Source: PHAA01 sp963665865
Lineage (GTDB): Bacteria; Bacillota; Syntrophomonadia; Syntrophomonadales; Syntrophomonadaceae
Direction of reading: 5' to 3'
Assembly: GCA_963665865.2 (NCBI GenBank)
Contig: CAXXWF010000001.1
Span: 2,418,001-2,482,000 of the forward strand
Length of the DNA stretch: 64,000 bases
Positions 1 through 8,451 of this stretch are shown piece after piece. The notes beneath the pieces were generated by a model. That model did not search any database and was not told the DNA's origin. It saw only the letters and a list, made by a program, of their open reading frames with translations. The position numbers and the translations under genes are program-made. Within the stretch, counting starts at the first letter, position 1; every line of letters starts with the position of its first letter.

Positions 1-16
1 CATGTTATCTCCTTCT
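1..16 (-). promoter_or_regulatory. RBS and start codon of a gene leaving the window
   Basis: On the minus strand an AAGGAGA ribosome binding site is followed 4-5 bases later by ATG at positions 3-1. A gene therefore starts here and runs off the left edge, in the same direction as ispH-S1 and only about 40 bases behind it. Nothing of its product can be read. Confidence 0.6.
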
Positions 17-41
17 CTTTGCTTCGGCCACGGTCACCATC

Positions 42-2093
42 TTAATCTTCGGTTTCTGGTGCCTCCGCGTCACTCACCTGTGATTCTATATCCTGTTTTT
101 CTAAAAAGTCTTTTATTTCTCCCTGGTCGGCTGCCTCGGCAACCTCTTTGATTGATAGACCTATCCTCTTTTCCTTAGGATCAATACTGAGTATCTTTAC
201 CTTAACTGCTTGATCGACGCTGACCACATCCTGTGGTTTCTCCACCCGACGATTGGCTAGTTGCGATATGTGCACCAGACCGTCAACACCAGGTTCTATC
301 TCAACGAAAGCTCCAAAAGGAGCGATTCTAACCACTTTTCCATCTATGATATCGCCCTCGGCATATTTTTCGGTTACTATCTCCCAGGGACTCTTCAAGA
401 GCTTCTTCCGGCTGAGCGATACTCTTTGTTTTTCCCGATCCAGAGCCAAAATATAAATATCAATCTCGTCGCCCTCGTTGAGAATAGTGGAGGGGTGACT
501 GATTCTAACATGATCCATTTCTGAAACATGCAACAATCCTTCAAAACCTCCCAGATCTATAAAGGCACCATAATCAACAATTCGCTTTACAAATCCTTTG
601 ACGGTCTGACCTTCTTCAATATTTGCCCAGAACTGCTCTTTCTGTTTAGCCCGTTCTCCCTCTACCAATTGTTTACGGGATAAGACTATCTGGGAACCGC
701 GCTTTTTATGCCGATTGAATTCTATAACATTAAACTTATAGGTCTTGCCAATATAATCGTCCAGATTTTTCACATAGCCGTCATCAACATGTGATGCCGG
801 TAAAAACGCGACCACGCCAACATCCACCAGTAAACCGCCTTTTACACTGCCAACTATTGTGCCTTCCAGTTGTCTACCTTCCTGGAAATCTTCTTCCAGT
901 TTATCCATAGCCCGTTTGGAATCAACTTTTTTCTTGGACAATAGTATTGTTCCGTCATCGTCCCACTTTAATACTAATACTTCGAGCTCGTCACCTATTT
1001 TAACCAATTCCTTGGCTGAATTAACTTCTTTAAATGACATTTCCCGCAATGGAATAATGCCTTCTGATTTGCCGCCAACATCCACCATTACTTCATCGTC
1101 AAGCACTTGTACTACGATGCCTTTTACAACGTCTCCTTTGCCAGGCGTGGCAAGATCAGCCATTTCAGCTTCCATTCGAGCAAAGCTTTCTTCACCGGCA
1201 TTTTCCTGTACAGGGGGCTCCTGGACTATTTTTACCTCGTTTTGCTCCTGGGGAGCACCGTCATCAAACTCCGTCATCCTATCTAATACCTCCTTAATTA
1301 TCCAGTCCGGTGTGGAAGCCCCTGCGGTTATCCCAACTTTGTTTACACCCACAAGATATTCCGGGTTAATGTCTGCAGAGGACTGTATCTGCCAGGTTCT
1401 TACTCCGGCTTGTAGACACTCCTGAGTCAGAGTTTTAGTATTTGAACTGTTCTGGTCACCTATGACCAGCATCAAATCTACCTCTTGCGATAATTCCCGG
1501 GCAGCTTCCTGTCTCTGCCGGGTAGCTGCACACAGAGTGTTGAACACCCTAACTTCTTGAGATTTGGACAACAAAGCGGCTGTCACCGCCATAAACTCTT
1601 TCTCATCTTTGGTCGTTTGGGATATTATACCCAGTTTCCTTACTGTCTGAACTTCTCGCGCTTCATCGACATTGGCTACCACGGCAGCTTCATTATTACA
1701 CCAACCCAGTATTCCTTGTACCTCAGGGTGGTCTATATCGCCAAAAACAATTATATCATATCCATCGTCTTTTAGTAATTCCGCCACTTCATGAACCCGC
1801 TTAACCAGCGGACAAGTGGCATCCCGGGTTTGGCAGCCTTTTTCAGCTGCTTGCCGTATTACCTCTGGTGATACCCCATGAGTTCGAATAATTACTCCGC
1901 CACAATTAATATCTTCAATGTTATTTACGGGCTCTATCCCCATAGCTCTAAAATGACGAACAACTTCATCATTATGGACCAGTGGTCCTAATGTACACCA
2001 TCTGCCATCGTCATGGCTGGCCTCTTCCGTGATTTGAAACGCCCTGCGGACTCCCGAGCAAAATCCGGCTTTCTTAGCAAGCAGAATTTGCAA
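42..2093 (-). CDS. ispH: IspH fused to ribosomal protein S1 (683 aa)
   Basis: Residues 1 to about 280 are 4-hydroxy-3-methylbut-2-enyl diphosphate reductase, the last enzyme of the MEP isoprenoid pathway. The three cysteines that hold its Fe-S cluster are visible in GFCSG, ATCPL and NTLCAAT. From about residue 315 follow four S1 RNA-binding repeats (for example KGIVVQVLDDEVMVDVGGKS and GAFIDLGGFEGLLHVSEM), the core of ribosomal protein S1. The ORF runs through both parts without interruption. This fusion is known from many Clostridia. It lies downstream of cmk and plsC, as expected for the family. Whether the protein stays fused in the cell cannot be told from sequence. Confidence 0.95.
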   Translation of the reverse strand: MQILLAKKAGFCSGVRRAFQITEEASHDDGRWCTLGPLVHNDEVVRHFRAMGIEPVNNIEDINCGGVIIRTHGVSPEVIRQAAEKGCQTRDATCPLVKRVHEVAELLKDDGYDIIVFGDIDHPEVQGILGWCNNEAAVVANVDEAREVQTVRKLGIISQTTKDEKEFMAVTAALLSKSQEVRVFNTLCAATRQRQEAARELSQEVDLMLVIGDQNSSNTKTLTQECLQAGVRTWQIQSSADINPEYLVGVNKVGITAGASTPDWIIKEVLDRMTEFDDGAPQEQNEVKIVQEPPVQENAGEESFARMEAEMADLATPGKGDVVKGIVVQVLDDEVMVDVGGKSEGIIPLREMSFKEVNSAKELVKIGDELEVLVLKWDDDGTILLSKKKVDSKRAMDKLEEDFQEGRQLEGTIVGSVKGGLLVDVGVVAFLPASHVDDGYVKNLDDYIGKTYKFNVIEFNRHKKRGSQIVLSRKQLVEGERAKQKEQFWANIEEGQTVKGFVKRIVDYGAFIDLGGFEGLLHVSEMDHVRISHPSTILNEGDEIDIYILALDREKQRVSLSRKKLLKSPWEIVTEKYAEGDIIDGKVVRIAPFGAFVEIEPGVDGLVHISQLANRRVEKPQDVVSVDQAVKVKILSIDPKEKRIGLSIKEVAEAADQGEIKDFLEKQDIESQVSDAEAPETED

Positions 2094-2151
2094 ATTCTTA
2101 CACCTCGCTAATAGTTATATCTATTTCGTATTAGAATAATAAAATCCTTCT

Positions 2152-2742
2152 TTATTTGTACAAAAGGATATTTATTTTATGCATTATTTCTTCACTGAAT
2201 TGTTCCATTCTGGCAGCCTTCGCACCTTGTTCAGATATTTCGTCATTATAAATAGGCTGCCCCACTCTCACTATCAATGGATCAAACCAACCCCAAGGAA
2301 GAGTATGCCTGGTGCCCAGGCAGGCCACCGGAACAACCGGCGCACCAGATTTGAGGGCTATCATGGCCACACCTGGAAGAGCTTTCATATCTCCCGTTAT
2401 ATTGCGAGCTCCCTCTGGAAAAATACCCAGTACCTTGCCTTCCTCTAGAACTTGCAAGGCCTGACGTATGGCTTTACGATCCGGAACTCCACGTTTTACC
2501 GGAAAAGCATGTAGGGCTCTGACTACTTTATCCGTAATTTTGTATTTAAACAAAGCTGCCTTACCCATAAAATATATCGGACGGCTTATAACCAGAGCCA
2601 CAACTACTGGATCCCAATTACTGACATGGTTGGCAGCAATTATAATGGGGCCGGATTTAGGTATATTTTCTAAGCCCTCTGCCTTCAAACCCAGGAAATA
2701 AAAAAGAAAGCGAAGTATTCCTCTAATTATTGTATAAAACAT
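2152..2742 (-). CDS. plsC: 1-acyl-sn-glycerol-3-phosphate acyltransferase (196 aa)
   Basis: A membrane-associated acyltransferase that makes phosphatidic acid from lysophosphatidic acid. The HX4D motif is seen as NHVSNWDP and the phosphate-binding motif as FPEGARN. A hydrophobic N-terminus (ILRFLFYFLG) fits membrane attachment. The reading frame is open further upstream, but I place the start at the ATG at 2742: it follows a GGGAGGG ribosome binding site and the stop codon of cmk, so the two genes nearly touch (cmk ends at 2744). The order cmk-plsC-ispH/S1 is common in Clostridia and points to one transcription unit. Confidence 0.92.
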   Translation of the reverse strand: MFYTIIRGILRFLFYFLGLKAEGLENIPKSGPIIIAANHVSNWDPVVVALVISRPIYFMGKAALFKYKITDKVVRALHAFPVKRGVPDRKAIRQALQVLEEGKVLGIFPEGARNITGDMKALPGVAMIALKSGAPVVPVACLGTRHTLPWGWFDPLIVRVGQPIYNDEISEQGAKAARMEQFSEEIMHKINILLYK

Positions 2743-2743
2743 T

Positions 2744-3400
2744 TTATCCCTCCCTAATAATAGAGAGTATATGTGCCAGCACCTCATCAGCAGTACATTG
2801 GCTGGTATCAATCACAATCGAATCAGGCAGGACTTTTAGAGATCCAACATCCCTTTCCGAATCCATACGGTCACGTTTTTGTATATCCTGCTTTATTGAA
2901 ATCCCATTAATATGGTAGCCCTGCATTTTCATTTCCAACGCTCTTCTTTGAGCTCTCTCCTCCAAGTCAGCGGTTAAAAAAAACTTGAAATTGGCATCAG
3001 GCAAAACCAATTCTCCAATATCACGGCCGTCCATGATTACATCGCTGGTTTGGGCCATAAGCTGCTGTTTGTGCACCATAATTTCACGCACCGAAGCTAG
3101 GGAAGCCGTTATAGAAACTGCAGCATTGACATCCGGTGAACGTATTGCCTGGGTAACATCTTCCCCGTCACAGTTCACACGCTGAACTCCTGCTTTAGTT
3201 GAGAAGTGTATATCAGTAGAAGCGGCCAGTTCATAAAGTGCGGAAGAATCGTATAAATCTATACCTCTTTGCAAGGCCTTCCAGGTTAATGCTCTATACA
3301 TTGCTCCGGTATCGATATATAGAAAACCAAGCTGCCTAGCGAGTGCCCTGGCTAATGTACTTTTACCTGCGCCTGCAGGGCCATCGATTGCAATCTTCAT
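2744..3400 (-). CDS. cmk: cytidylate kinase (218 aa)
   Basis: Phosphorylates CMP and dCMP with ATP. The P-loop GPAGAGKS is at residues 8-15 and the substrate-binding segment IDTGAMYRALTW follows at about 30-41. MDGRDIG and the lid region RAQRRALEMK are also typical. The length fits the bacterial family. It is the first gene of the cmk-plsC-ispH/S1 group; upstream lies a non-coding stretch of about 500 bases with a dispersed repeat. Confidence 0.95.
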   Translation of the reverse strand: MKIAIDGPAGAGKSTLARALARQLGFLYIDTGAMYRALTWKALQRGIDLYDSSALYELAASTDIHFSTKAGVQRVNCDGEDVTQAIRSPDVNAAVSITASLASVREIMVHKQQLMAQTSDVIMDGRDIGELVLPDANFKFFLTADLEERAQRRALEMKMQGYHINGISIKQDIQKRDRMDSERDVGSLKVLPDSIVIDTSQCTADEVLAHILSIIREG

Positions 3401-3534
3401 TAATTTACCTACCTTGAAATATTCTCATATATTTTAACATAACCCCTTCCCATGTTAAAGCCAATGGCCAAAACCATGGGAAAAGTGGGTTTTCGCTATA
3501 AACGGATAGTGCGCCGTAATAAGGGACGGTTTTA

Positions 3535-3701
3535 TGTCATCCTGAGCGTCAGCGAAGGATCTTTCTCCTCAGTGCGGGGAAGATTTACCCTTCGGGTACT
3601 TCCCCCTTCGGAGACTCCTGATGCGTCCTAAAGGACGCCAATAAGGTTGCTGATGTGAACTTCGTTCACGGTTAAGGTTGCTTACTTCGTTCAGAATGAC
3701 A
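3535..3701. repeat. dispersed non-coding repeat with inverted ends
   Basis: Within the 514-base gap between cmk and the next gene, a segment begins with TGTCATCCTGAGCG and ends with the near inverted copy CGTTCAGAATGACA. Its interior has short stem-forming pieces rich in CTTCGG and CTTCGTTCACG. The ends and the lack of an ORF look like a small palindromic mobile or REP-like repeat of a kind seen in many Firmicute genomes. An AAGGGACGG stretch at 3522 resembles the ends of the hairpin repeats at 18.2 and 22.7 kb. I see no gene in the rest of the gap. Confidence 0.55.
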
Positions 3702-3914
3702 ACTCTTCTTCCGTCGCATCATCTATCAACTGCGAAACATGAGCTAATTACATGACAATTTGTCCTTCTATTTGAAATAATTTGACGGATGGGCGATAAT
3801 GGATTAAAAATAGGACGACAATTGATAGTAGAACCAATTTCAATCCTAGTGCGCCATTATAGCTGGCATGGATAGAGTGCCTAAGTAAATTTATTACCTT
3901 AAGGAGTGATTTAA

Positions 3915-4355
3915 GTGCCGGTACCTAATAACTTTAGACTGGATTTTATCAGAGAAGAACACCATCTTATGCTGCCAACCGTTACTTCTATTAAACTGAC
4001 CCAGAACCTTTATGATGCTTTGTTTCAATATGTGATTACCGAAGAAAAGGAAGAGCTTCTCAAGAAGCTTATTGGTATGTTGGAAAGTCATATCAAGCGC
4101 AGGGATCAAGCCCCCTTTTCCATGCCGGTTGCAGACTTGGAATTTCTTGACGAAGGATTAGAGGAATTACGTCTGCTCAACTGGATGGAAGTCCCGGTAG
4201 CTATCTTCCAGCTCACTTTAGACGTCAACATTAAGGAAGAGGACTATGCTGATGAATTGGAAAAGGTCTTGACTTGGCTGGAAGGCTTGATGATCTTTAG
4301 TCGGCCGGAAGACAGTCTGTTAATTCGGGTTTATCCTTATGTATTAGTAAGATAA
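3915..4355 (+). CDS. hypothetical protein, acidic, alpha-helical (146 aa)
   Basis: I do not recognise this family. The start is a GTG with an AAGGAG site nine bases upstream. The protein has no signal peptide, membrane segment or cysteine. Most of it should be helical, with a charged stretch EEKEELLKKLIGMLESHIKRR and an acidic second half (VNIKEEDYADELEKVLTWLEG), ending in the strand-like RVYPYVLVR. It is the first plus-strand gene of the window and stands 60 bases before rubrerythrin, with which it may be co-transcribed. No function is proposed. Confidence 0.75.
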   Translation: MPVPNNFRLDFIREEHHLMLPTVTSIKLTQNLYDALFQYVITEEKEELLKKLIGMLESHIKRRDQAPFSMPVADLEFLDEGLEELRLLNWMEVPVAIFQLTLDVNIKEEDYADELEKVLTWLEGLMIFSRPEDSLLIRVYPYVLVR

Positions 4356-4414
4356 TACTGTAACTTGATACCCCTGGATTTATTGTTGAATGTAAACTAA
4401 GGAGGTTGCTAAGA

Positions 4415-4954
4415 ATGGATTTAAAAGGCTCCAAAACAGAACAAAGCCTACTGCAGGCCTTTGCAGGCGAATCTCAAGCCAGGAACAAATATGATTTTTT
4501 CGCCAGTCAGGCTAAGAAGGAGGGTTATGAACAAATCTCGGGCATCTTCACCGAAACAGCTCTTAACGAGAAGGAACATGCCAAACGGTTTTATCAACTG
4601 CTTATGGGCGGATATGTGCAACCCACTGATGATAATCTTTTGGCTGCCGCTCTTGGAGAAAATGAAGAGCATACCCGTTTATATCCCGAATTTGAGAAAA
4701 TTGCCCGTGAGGAAGGTTTCACCGAAATAGCAGACGTATTCAAGGAGATTTCTGAAGTAGAAGAAGAACATGAAAAAAGGTATCGTAAATTATTAGATAA
4801 TATTAAGCGCAGCACTGTCTTCAGAAGACCGACCCCGGTTAAATGGAAATGCAGAAATTGCGGATATGTCCATGAAGGGCTGGAGCCTCCCGAAGTTTGC
4901 CCAGCTTGTGCCCATCCTAAAGCTTATTATGAGGAACTAGCGGAGAACTACTAG
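4415..4954 (+). CDS. rbr: rubrerythrin (179 aa)
   Basis: A peroxide-reducing non-haem iron protein of anaerobes. The N-terminal ferritin-like four-helix domain carries the di-iron ligands (AFAGESQARNKY, ALNEKEHAKRF, VEEEHEKRY). The C-terminal rubredoxin domain binds one iron through CRNCG and CPACAHPKAY. The frame is open to a TTG at 4406, but AAGGAGG at 4399-4405 sits correctly for the ATG at 4415. A strong terminator follows at 4977. It probably defends against oxidative stress; electron donors are not nearby. Confidence 0.95.
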   Translation: MDLKGSKTEQSLLQAFAGESQARNKYDFFASQAKKEGYEQISGIFTETALNEKEHAKRFYQLLMGGYVQPTDDNLLAAALGENEEHTRLYPEFEKIAREEGFTEIADVFKEISEVEEEHEKRYRKLLDNIKRSTVFRRPTPVKWKCRNCGYVHEGLEPPEVCPACAHPKAYYEELAENY

Positions 4955-4976
4955 GATTCATAAACAATAAATAATT

Positions 4977-5007
4977 AAAAAGGAGACCCAGATGAGTCTC
5001 CTTTTTT
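4977..5007. terminator. intrinsic terminator between rubrerythrin and speE
   Basis: AAAAAGGAGAC and GTCTCCTTTTTT form a perfect stem with a short loop. It has an A-run on one side and a T-run on the other, so it can end transcription of rubrerythrin (+) and of speE (-), which converge here. Confidence 0.9.
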
Positions 5008-5029
5008 GATGTCTGTAACTGCCCTATGT

Positions 5030-5860
5030 CTACTTAATATCCTCGATAATATTTCTTACAAACCCAGGCAATTTAAAGGCTGCCTGGTGTACGCCCGCAT
5101 TATAGTATTTAAGGCCATTGGCAGCCTCATGTATTACTTGTTCAGGATCATGCTGCTTGGATCCTATGGTAAAACTCCAGAGACCACTGGGGTAAGTTGG
5201 AATACTGGCCAGGTATAACTTGGTAAGAGGAAAAACCTGATTTATTCCTCCATAAGCCATTTTAATTACATCAGCATTAAAGAAAGGTGATTCACTCTGC
5301 GCCACCAGCATTCCGTCCTCTTTTAGCGCTGCCAAACATTCCCGGTAGAAATCGGCGGAAAATAACTGCACAGCCGGTCCAATCGGTTCAGTTGAATCGA
5401 TCATTATAACATCAAATTCGTTTTTCCGTTGTTTAATATATTCAATTCCGTCATCAACCACTACCACTGATTTAGGATCTGCAAAAGAACATGCCAACCC
5501 AGGAAAGAACTCCCGAGAAGCCACAATAACCCTGTCATCAATCTCTACCAGGGTTGCTCTTTTTACCAGCGGGTGTCTTACCACTTCGCGCAGTGCACCT
5601 CCGTCTCCTCCGCCAATTATTAGTACGTTGGCAGGAGAAGGGTGTGAATTCAACGCCACATTTGATATCATTTCGTGATACACGTACTCGTCAACCTCAG
5701 TGGTCATAACCATTCCATCCAGCAAAAGCATTCTGCCAAATTGTTCAGTTACAACCACTGCCAGATGTTGAAATTCAGTTTGCTCCACTCTTAAAGTCTC
5801 AGTAATTTTACAGGTAAACCCCAGAGCCGGAGTTTGGTATTCGGTAACCCACAGTTCCAA
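5030..5860 (-). CDS. speE: polyamine aminopropyltransferase (spermidine synthase family, 276 aa)
   Basis: Transfers an aminopropyl group from decarboxylated S-adenosylmethionine to an amine acceptor. The N-terminal beta domain (LWVTEYQTPALGFTCKI) is followed by a Rossmann fold with the signature GGGDGGALREV. Catalytic acidic residues lie in VVVDDGIEYI and MIDSTEPIGPA. The length is typical. It lies 80 bases downstream of an arginine decarboxylase gene on the same strand, so both probably serve one polyamine pathway. No agmatinase gene (speB) is nearby, which leaves open whether the acceptor is putrescine or agmatine. Confidence 0.93.
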   Translation of the reverse strand: MELWVTEYQTPALGFTCKITETLRVEQTEFQHLAVVVTEQFGRMLLLDGMVMTTEVDEYVYHEMISNVALNSHPSPANVLIIGGGDGGALREVVRHPLVKRATLVEIDDRVIVASREFFPGLACSFADPKSVVVVDDGIEYIKQRKNEFDVIMIDSTEPIGPAVQLFSADFYRECLAALKEDGMLVAQSESPFFNADVIKMAYGGINQVFPLTKLYLASIPTYPSGLWSFTIGSKQHDPEQVIHEAANGLKYYNAGVHQAAFKLPGFVRNIIEDIK

Positions 5861-5940
5861 TCATTTTTCCCCCTTAGAATTTATAGCGTTCTAGACGAAG
5901 GGTCTGCGTTTGTCCGCGTCTATCGTTCCTCTTCGTTAGC

Positions 5941-6399
5941 CTAATACCAGAGCGGTACAGCGGCGAAAGCACAACCGATGTTTTCCACCACATGTTCAGT
6001 AGCAGCCACTTTTATTTCATCCAGCGTTAATCCGCGAATATGAAAAGCTTCCTCTACCATTCTGATTACCTGGGCTTCAGCTTCCTTCTTACTGCATTTT
6101 CCCGAAAATTCCATAATAACTCCAAAGCTGCCTTGCTGTATTCCTACGCCCACCGCAGCAGATATGATATCACCTTTGTCTGAACTGGTTATAGAGCCAT
6201 AGGCGATAGGCAGCAGTGAACCCGGAGGGATGACTAAATCAGGTACATATTTGCAGTCTGGAGGTAAAATACTACTTACTCTGAGCAGGTTAGTATTGCC
6301 AACCCGCGCTTGTAATAGTGCACCATCAAAAGCAGTAAGCGAAGTTTCCCCCTCTGACGAAGCGGCAGTCACAAAATATTTCTTAGGTAAGGGTAACAT
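5941..6399 (-). CDS. pdaD: pyruvoyl-dependent arginine decarboxylase (152 aa)
   Basis: Converts arginine to agmatine with a self-made pyruvoyl cofactor. The proenzyme must cleave itself between two serines; here the site is RVSSILPP, with the Ser pair at residues 42-43. Further family features are GSLLPIAYGSITS and the C-terminal half with EFSGKCSKKEAE. Length and order match archaeal and clostridial PvlArgDC proteins. The gene is upstream of speE on the same strand. The gap between them holds only short AT-poor sequence. Confidence 0.93.
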   Translation of the reverse strand: MLPLPKKYFVTAASSEGETSLTAFDGALLQARVGNTNLLRVSSILPPDCKYVPDLVIPPGSLLPIAYGSITSSDKGDIISAAVGVGIQQGSFGVIMEFSGKCSKKEAEAQVIRMVEEAFHIRGLTLDEIKVAATEHVVENIGCAFAAVPLWY

Positions 6400-6492
6400 A
6401 TATAAACACCTCCCGATAACTTATTGGACAATAGCAATATTATATACAAACAGGCAATAAAATTCAATGAGCGCTTACGCGAATTGTGCGCC

Positions 6493-6529
6493 AAAACACG
6501 GGCGCTATAGCGCCTTCCTTTCGTGTTTT
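6493..6529. repeat. nested palindrome
   Basis: AAAACACG and CGTGTTTT enclose the perfect 14-base palindrome GGCGCTATAGCGCC. It lies between pdaD and the LysR gene. It could be part of a small dispersed repeat; no ORF crosses it. Confidence 0.5.
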
Positions 6530-6552
6530 GTGTGCATCGCGCCGCGAGCGTT

Positions 6553-6581
6553 TTATCAAACTCCTAAGGGGAGTTTGATAA
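6553..6581. repeat. perfect hairpin
   Basis: TTATCAAACTCC and GGAGTTTGATAA form a 12-base stem around a short loop. There is no clear T-run, so a terminator role is uncertain. Confidence 0.5.
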
Positions 6582-6594
6582 ATCAAAATCAATA

Positions 6595-6623
6595 AGGCCA
6601 GTGAAACAACTTTTCACCGGCCT
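6595..6623 (-). terminator. probable terminator of the suf-LysR unit
   Basis: Read on the minus strand, AGGCCGGTGAAA pairs with TTTCACTGGCCT across a 5-base loop just after the stop codon of the LysR gene. The following sequence is T-rich (TATTGATTTTGATTT). Confidence 0.65.
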
Positions 6624-6628
6624 CAAGT

Positions 6629-7531
6629 TCAATCCTGGTTGGCTTCCTCCAAGGCTTTTAAATACTCCAAAAAGTTATTTACCGATTTACGGCGTATTTT
6701 TTGCCGCGGGTAGATAACATATAAAAATCTTTTAGCATCTACCTCATCCAATTTTATAGAACTAATTTTCCGTTGCTCGATTCTTTTAATCGCCCAGCGA
6801 GATACGATGGCAATACCCATTCCAGATTCCACCATAGCCAGTACTGCTTCCGTGCTTCCCGCCTCCATATAAATATTCAATTCTTCTCTGCGAATCCCAT
6901 GTGCAGTCAACAGGCTTTCAACTGCTTTTCTGGTCCCGGAACCTTTTTCGCGGGATATCCATCTTTCATTAAGCAAACTGTTCAACTTGACTTCATGGCT
7001 TTTAGCTAATTTATGACTTTCCGGTACAATGACCACCAATTCGTCTTCCAGCCATTGAAAACCATCCACTTTGCGGTTGTTAATCCAGGCCCCGACGATA
7101 CCCAGGTCTAGTTCTCTTTCCGCAACTTTGTTAAATACCTTTTCGGTGTCGGCAATATCCATACTAATACTGGTACTAACATATTTATCTTTATATATTT
7201 TGATTAGATAGGGTAGTATGTATTGCCCCGGAATGGTACTGGCTCCGAGGAATAGACTGCCCTTACGACTCTCTGAAATTTCTTCCATCGCGCTTTGAGT
7301 CTTCTCAACTGCTTTTATAATCTCGCGGGCATTATTATAGAGTATAACACCTGCTTCAGTAGGTTTTAGCTTACGGCCTGACCTTTCCAAAAGCAGAACC
7401 CCAAAAATATCTTCCAGACTTTGGATCTGCTTGGTAACCGCCGGTTGGGATATCCCAAAATCATCAGCCGTCTTGGACAAATTTTGAGTTTCAACTACCC
7501 TGACATATGTCTTGAAAAAGCTCAGGTTCAT
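6629..7531 (-). CDS. LysR-family transcriptional regulator (300 aa)
   Basis: The N-terminal winged helix-turn-helix is classic (NLSKTADDFGISQPAVTKQIQSLE, residues about 17-40). A periplasmic-binding-protein-like effector domain follows (LGASTIPGQYILP, DLGIVGAW). It resembles the CysB/CysL/YeiE branch, so a sulfur or selenium-related ligand is possible, but this is inference. Its ATG overlaps the stop of the SufBD gene by four bases, so it is translationally coupled and last in a sufC-sufBD-lysR unit. A regulator inside a minimal Suf operon is less usual and could sense Fe-S or sulfur supply. Confidence 0.88.
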   Translation of the reverse strand: MNLSFFKTYVRVVETQNLSKTADDFGISQPAVTKQIQSLEDIFGVLLLERSGRKLKPTEAGVILYNNAREIIKAVEKTQSAMEEISESRKGSLFLGASTIPGQYILPYLIKIYKDKYVSTSISMDIADTEKVFNKVAERELDLGIVGAWINNRKVDGFQWLEDELVVIVPESHKLAKSHEVKLNSLLNERWISREKGSGTRKAVESLLTAHGIRREELNIYMEAGSTEAVLAMVESGMGIAIVSRWAIKRIEQRKISSIKLDEVDAKRFLYVIYPRQKIRRKSVNNFLEYLKALEEANQD

Positions 7532-8451
7532 CTTAAAAAACCCTCCAAAATAGTATCTATCGCTTCTTTCTCCGTCAATCCCAGTGACATCAATTTGATC
7601 AGCTGATCGCCGGCAATTTTGCCAATAGCTGCTTCGTGAGTAAGTACTGCATCAGCATTCTCAGCCTGTATTTCAGGTATGGACCTAATTCTGGCATTAT
7701 CCATCAGGATTGCATCACATTCAACATGTCCTACACTGGCTGCCTGCCCGATTAAAGCCGCCCGGAATAGCTGATAGGATGTGCCCTGGGCAACGGCTCT
7801 GGATAGCACCTGGGCCGCCCCACCGTTCCCTTCCAAATATATTTTAATATCGGATTCAGCTTTTTGATCAGCCTGGGTTAACAACCGTTCTATGATTTTA
7901 AGATTTCCTTTTTCATGAACATGGGCCACAGTAGTTCGGATCGTATCGTCTACGCCCTTGATTTGGATCATCTCTAACTCCGCGCTGCCGCCTGCTTCGA
8001 TGGTTATTACCGTAGTGGGGTTTAAGACCCTTTTCCCCGCCTCACTGCCCTCGCCGTAATGCTTTTCCAGATACTTTAATTTAGCCCCTGCTTTAACAAT
8101 GATCTCATGTATGCCATCATGCTGCGAGACAGCATGACTTTCGTTATGTATCCCACACCCGGCAATAATTGTAGCATCTGCATTTTCCCCGACTATGAAG
8201 GTATTATAGACCTTGTCATGCAGACCAGACTCAGTAAGTACGACCGGAACATGTACTGTCTCATTGTGGGTACCCGGCTTTATTTCTACCAGTAATCCTG
8301 TACCATCGGCATTAGGTCCCACTGAAATGTTGGGAGAAGATTGTCTCATAACGGCTTTTCCATTTAGGCGTATATTAAGTGCACCCTTGGGTATTTCTTT
8401 TAAATCCGCAATTGTATCGAGCAGACCCAAATCCAGCTTACTTAATTTCAT
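7528..8451 (-). CDS. SufBD-family Fe-S cluster assembly scaffold (307 aa)
   Basis: A short SufB/SufD-type protein of the two-gene SufBC systems of anaerobes and archaea. The beta-helix core carries family features such as HNESHAVSQHDGIHEI, VGHVECDAILMDNARIRSIPEI and the C-terminal HEAAIGKIAGDQLIKLMSLGL. At 307 residues it is much shorter than SufB of SUF systems with SufSE. It overlaps the sufC end by 14 bases and the LysR start by 4. Together with SufC it probably builds or transfers Fe-S clusters, in keeping with the many Fe-S enzymes of this window. Confidence 0.88.
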   Translation of the reverse strand: MKLSKLDLGLLDTIADLKEIPKGALNIRLNGKAVMRQSSPNISVGPNADGTGLLVEIKPGTHNETVHVPVVLTESGLHDKVYNTFIVGENADATIIAGCGIHNESHAVSQHDGIHEIIVKAGAKLKYLEKHYGEGSEAGKRVLNPTTVITIEAGGSAELEMIQIKGVDDTIRTTVAHVHEKGNLKIIERLLTQADQKAESDIKIYLEGNGGAAQVLSRAVAQGTSYQLFRAALIGQAASVGHVECDAILMDNARIRSIPEIQAENADAVLTHEAAIGKIAGDQLIKLMSLGLTEKEAIDTILEGFLR

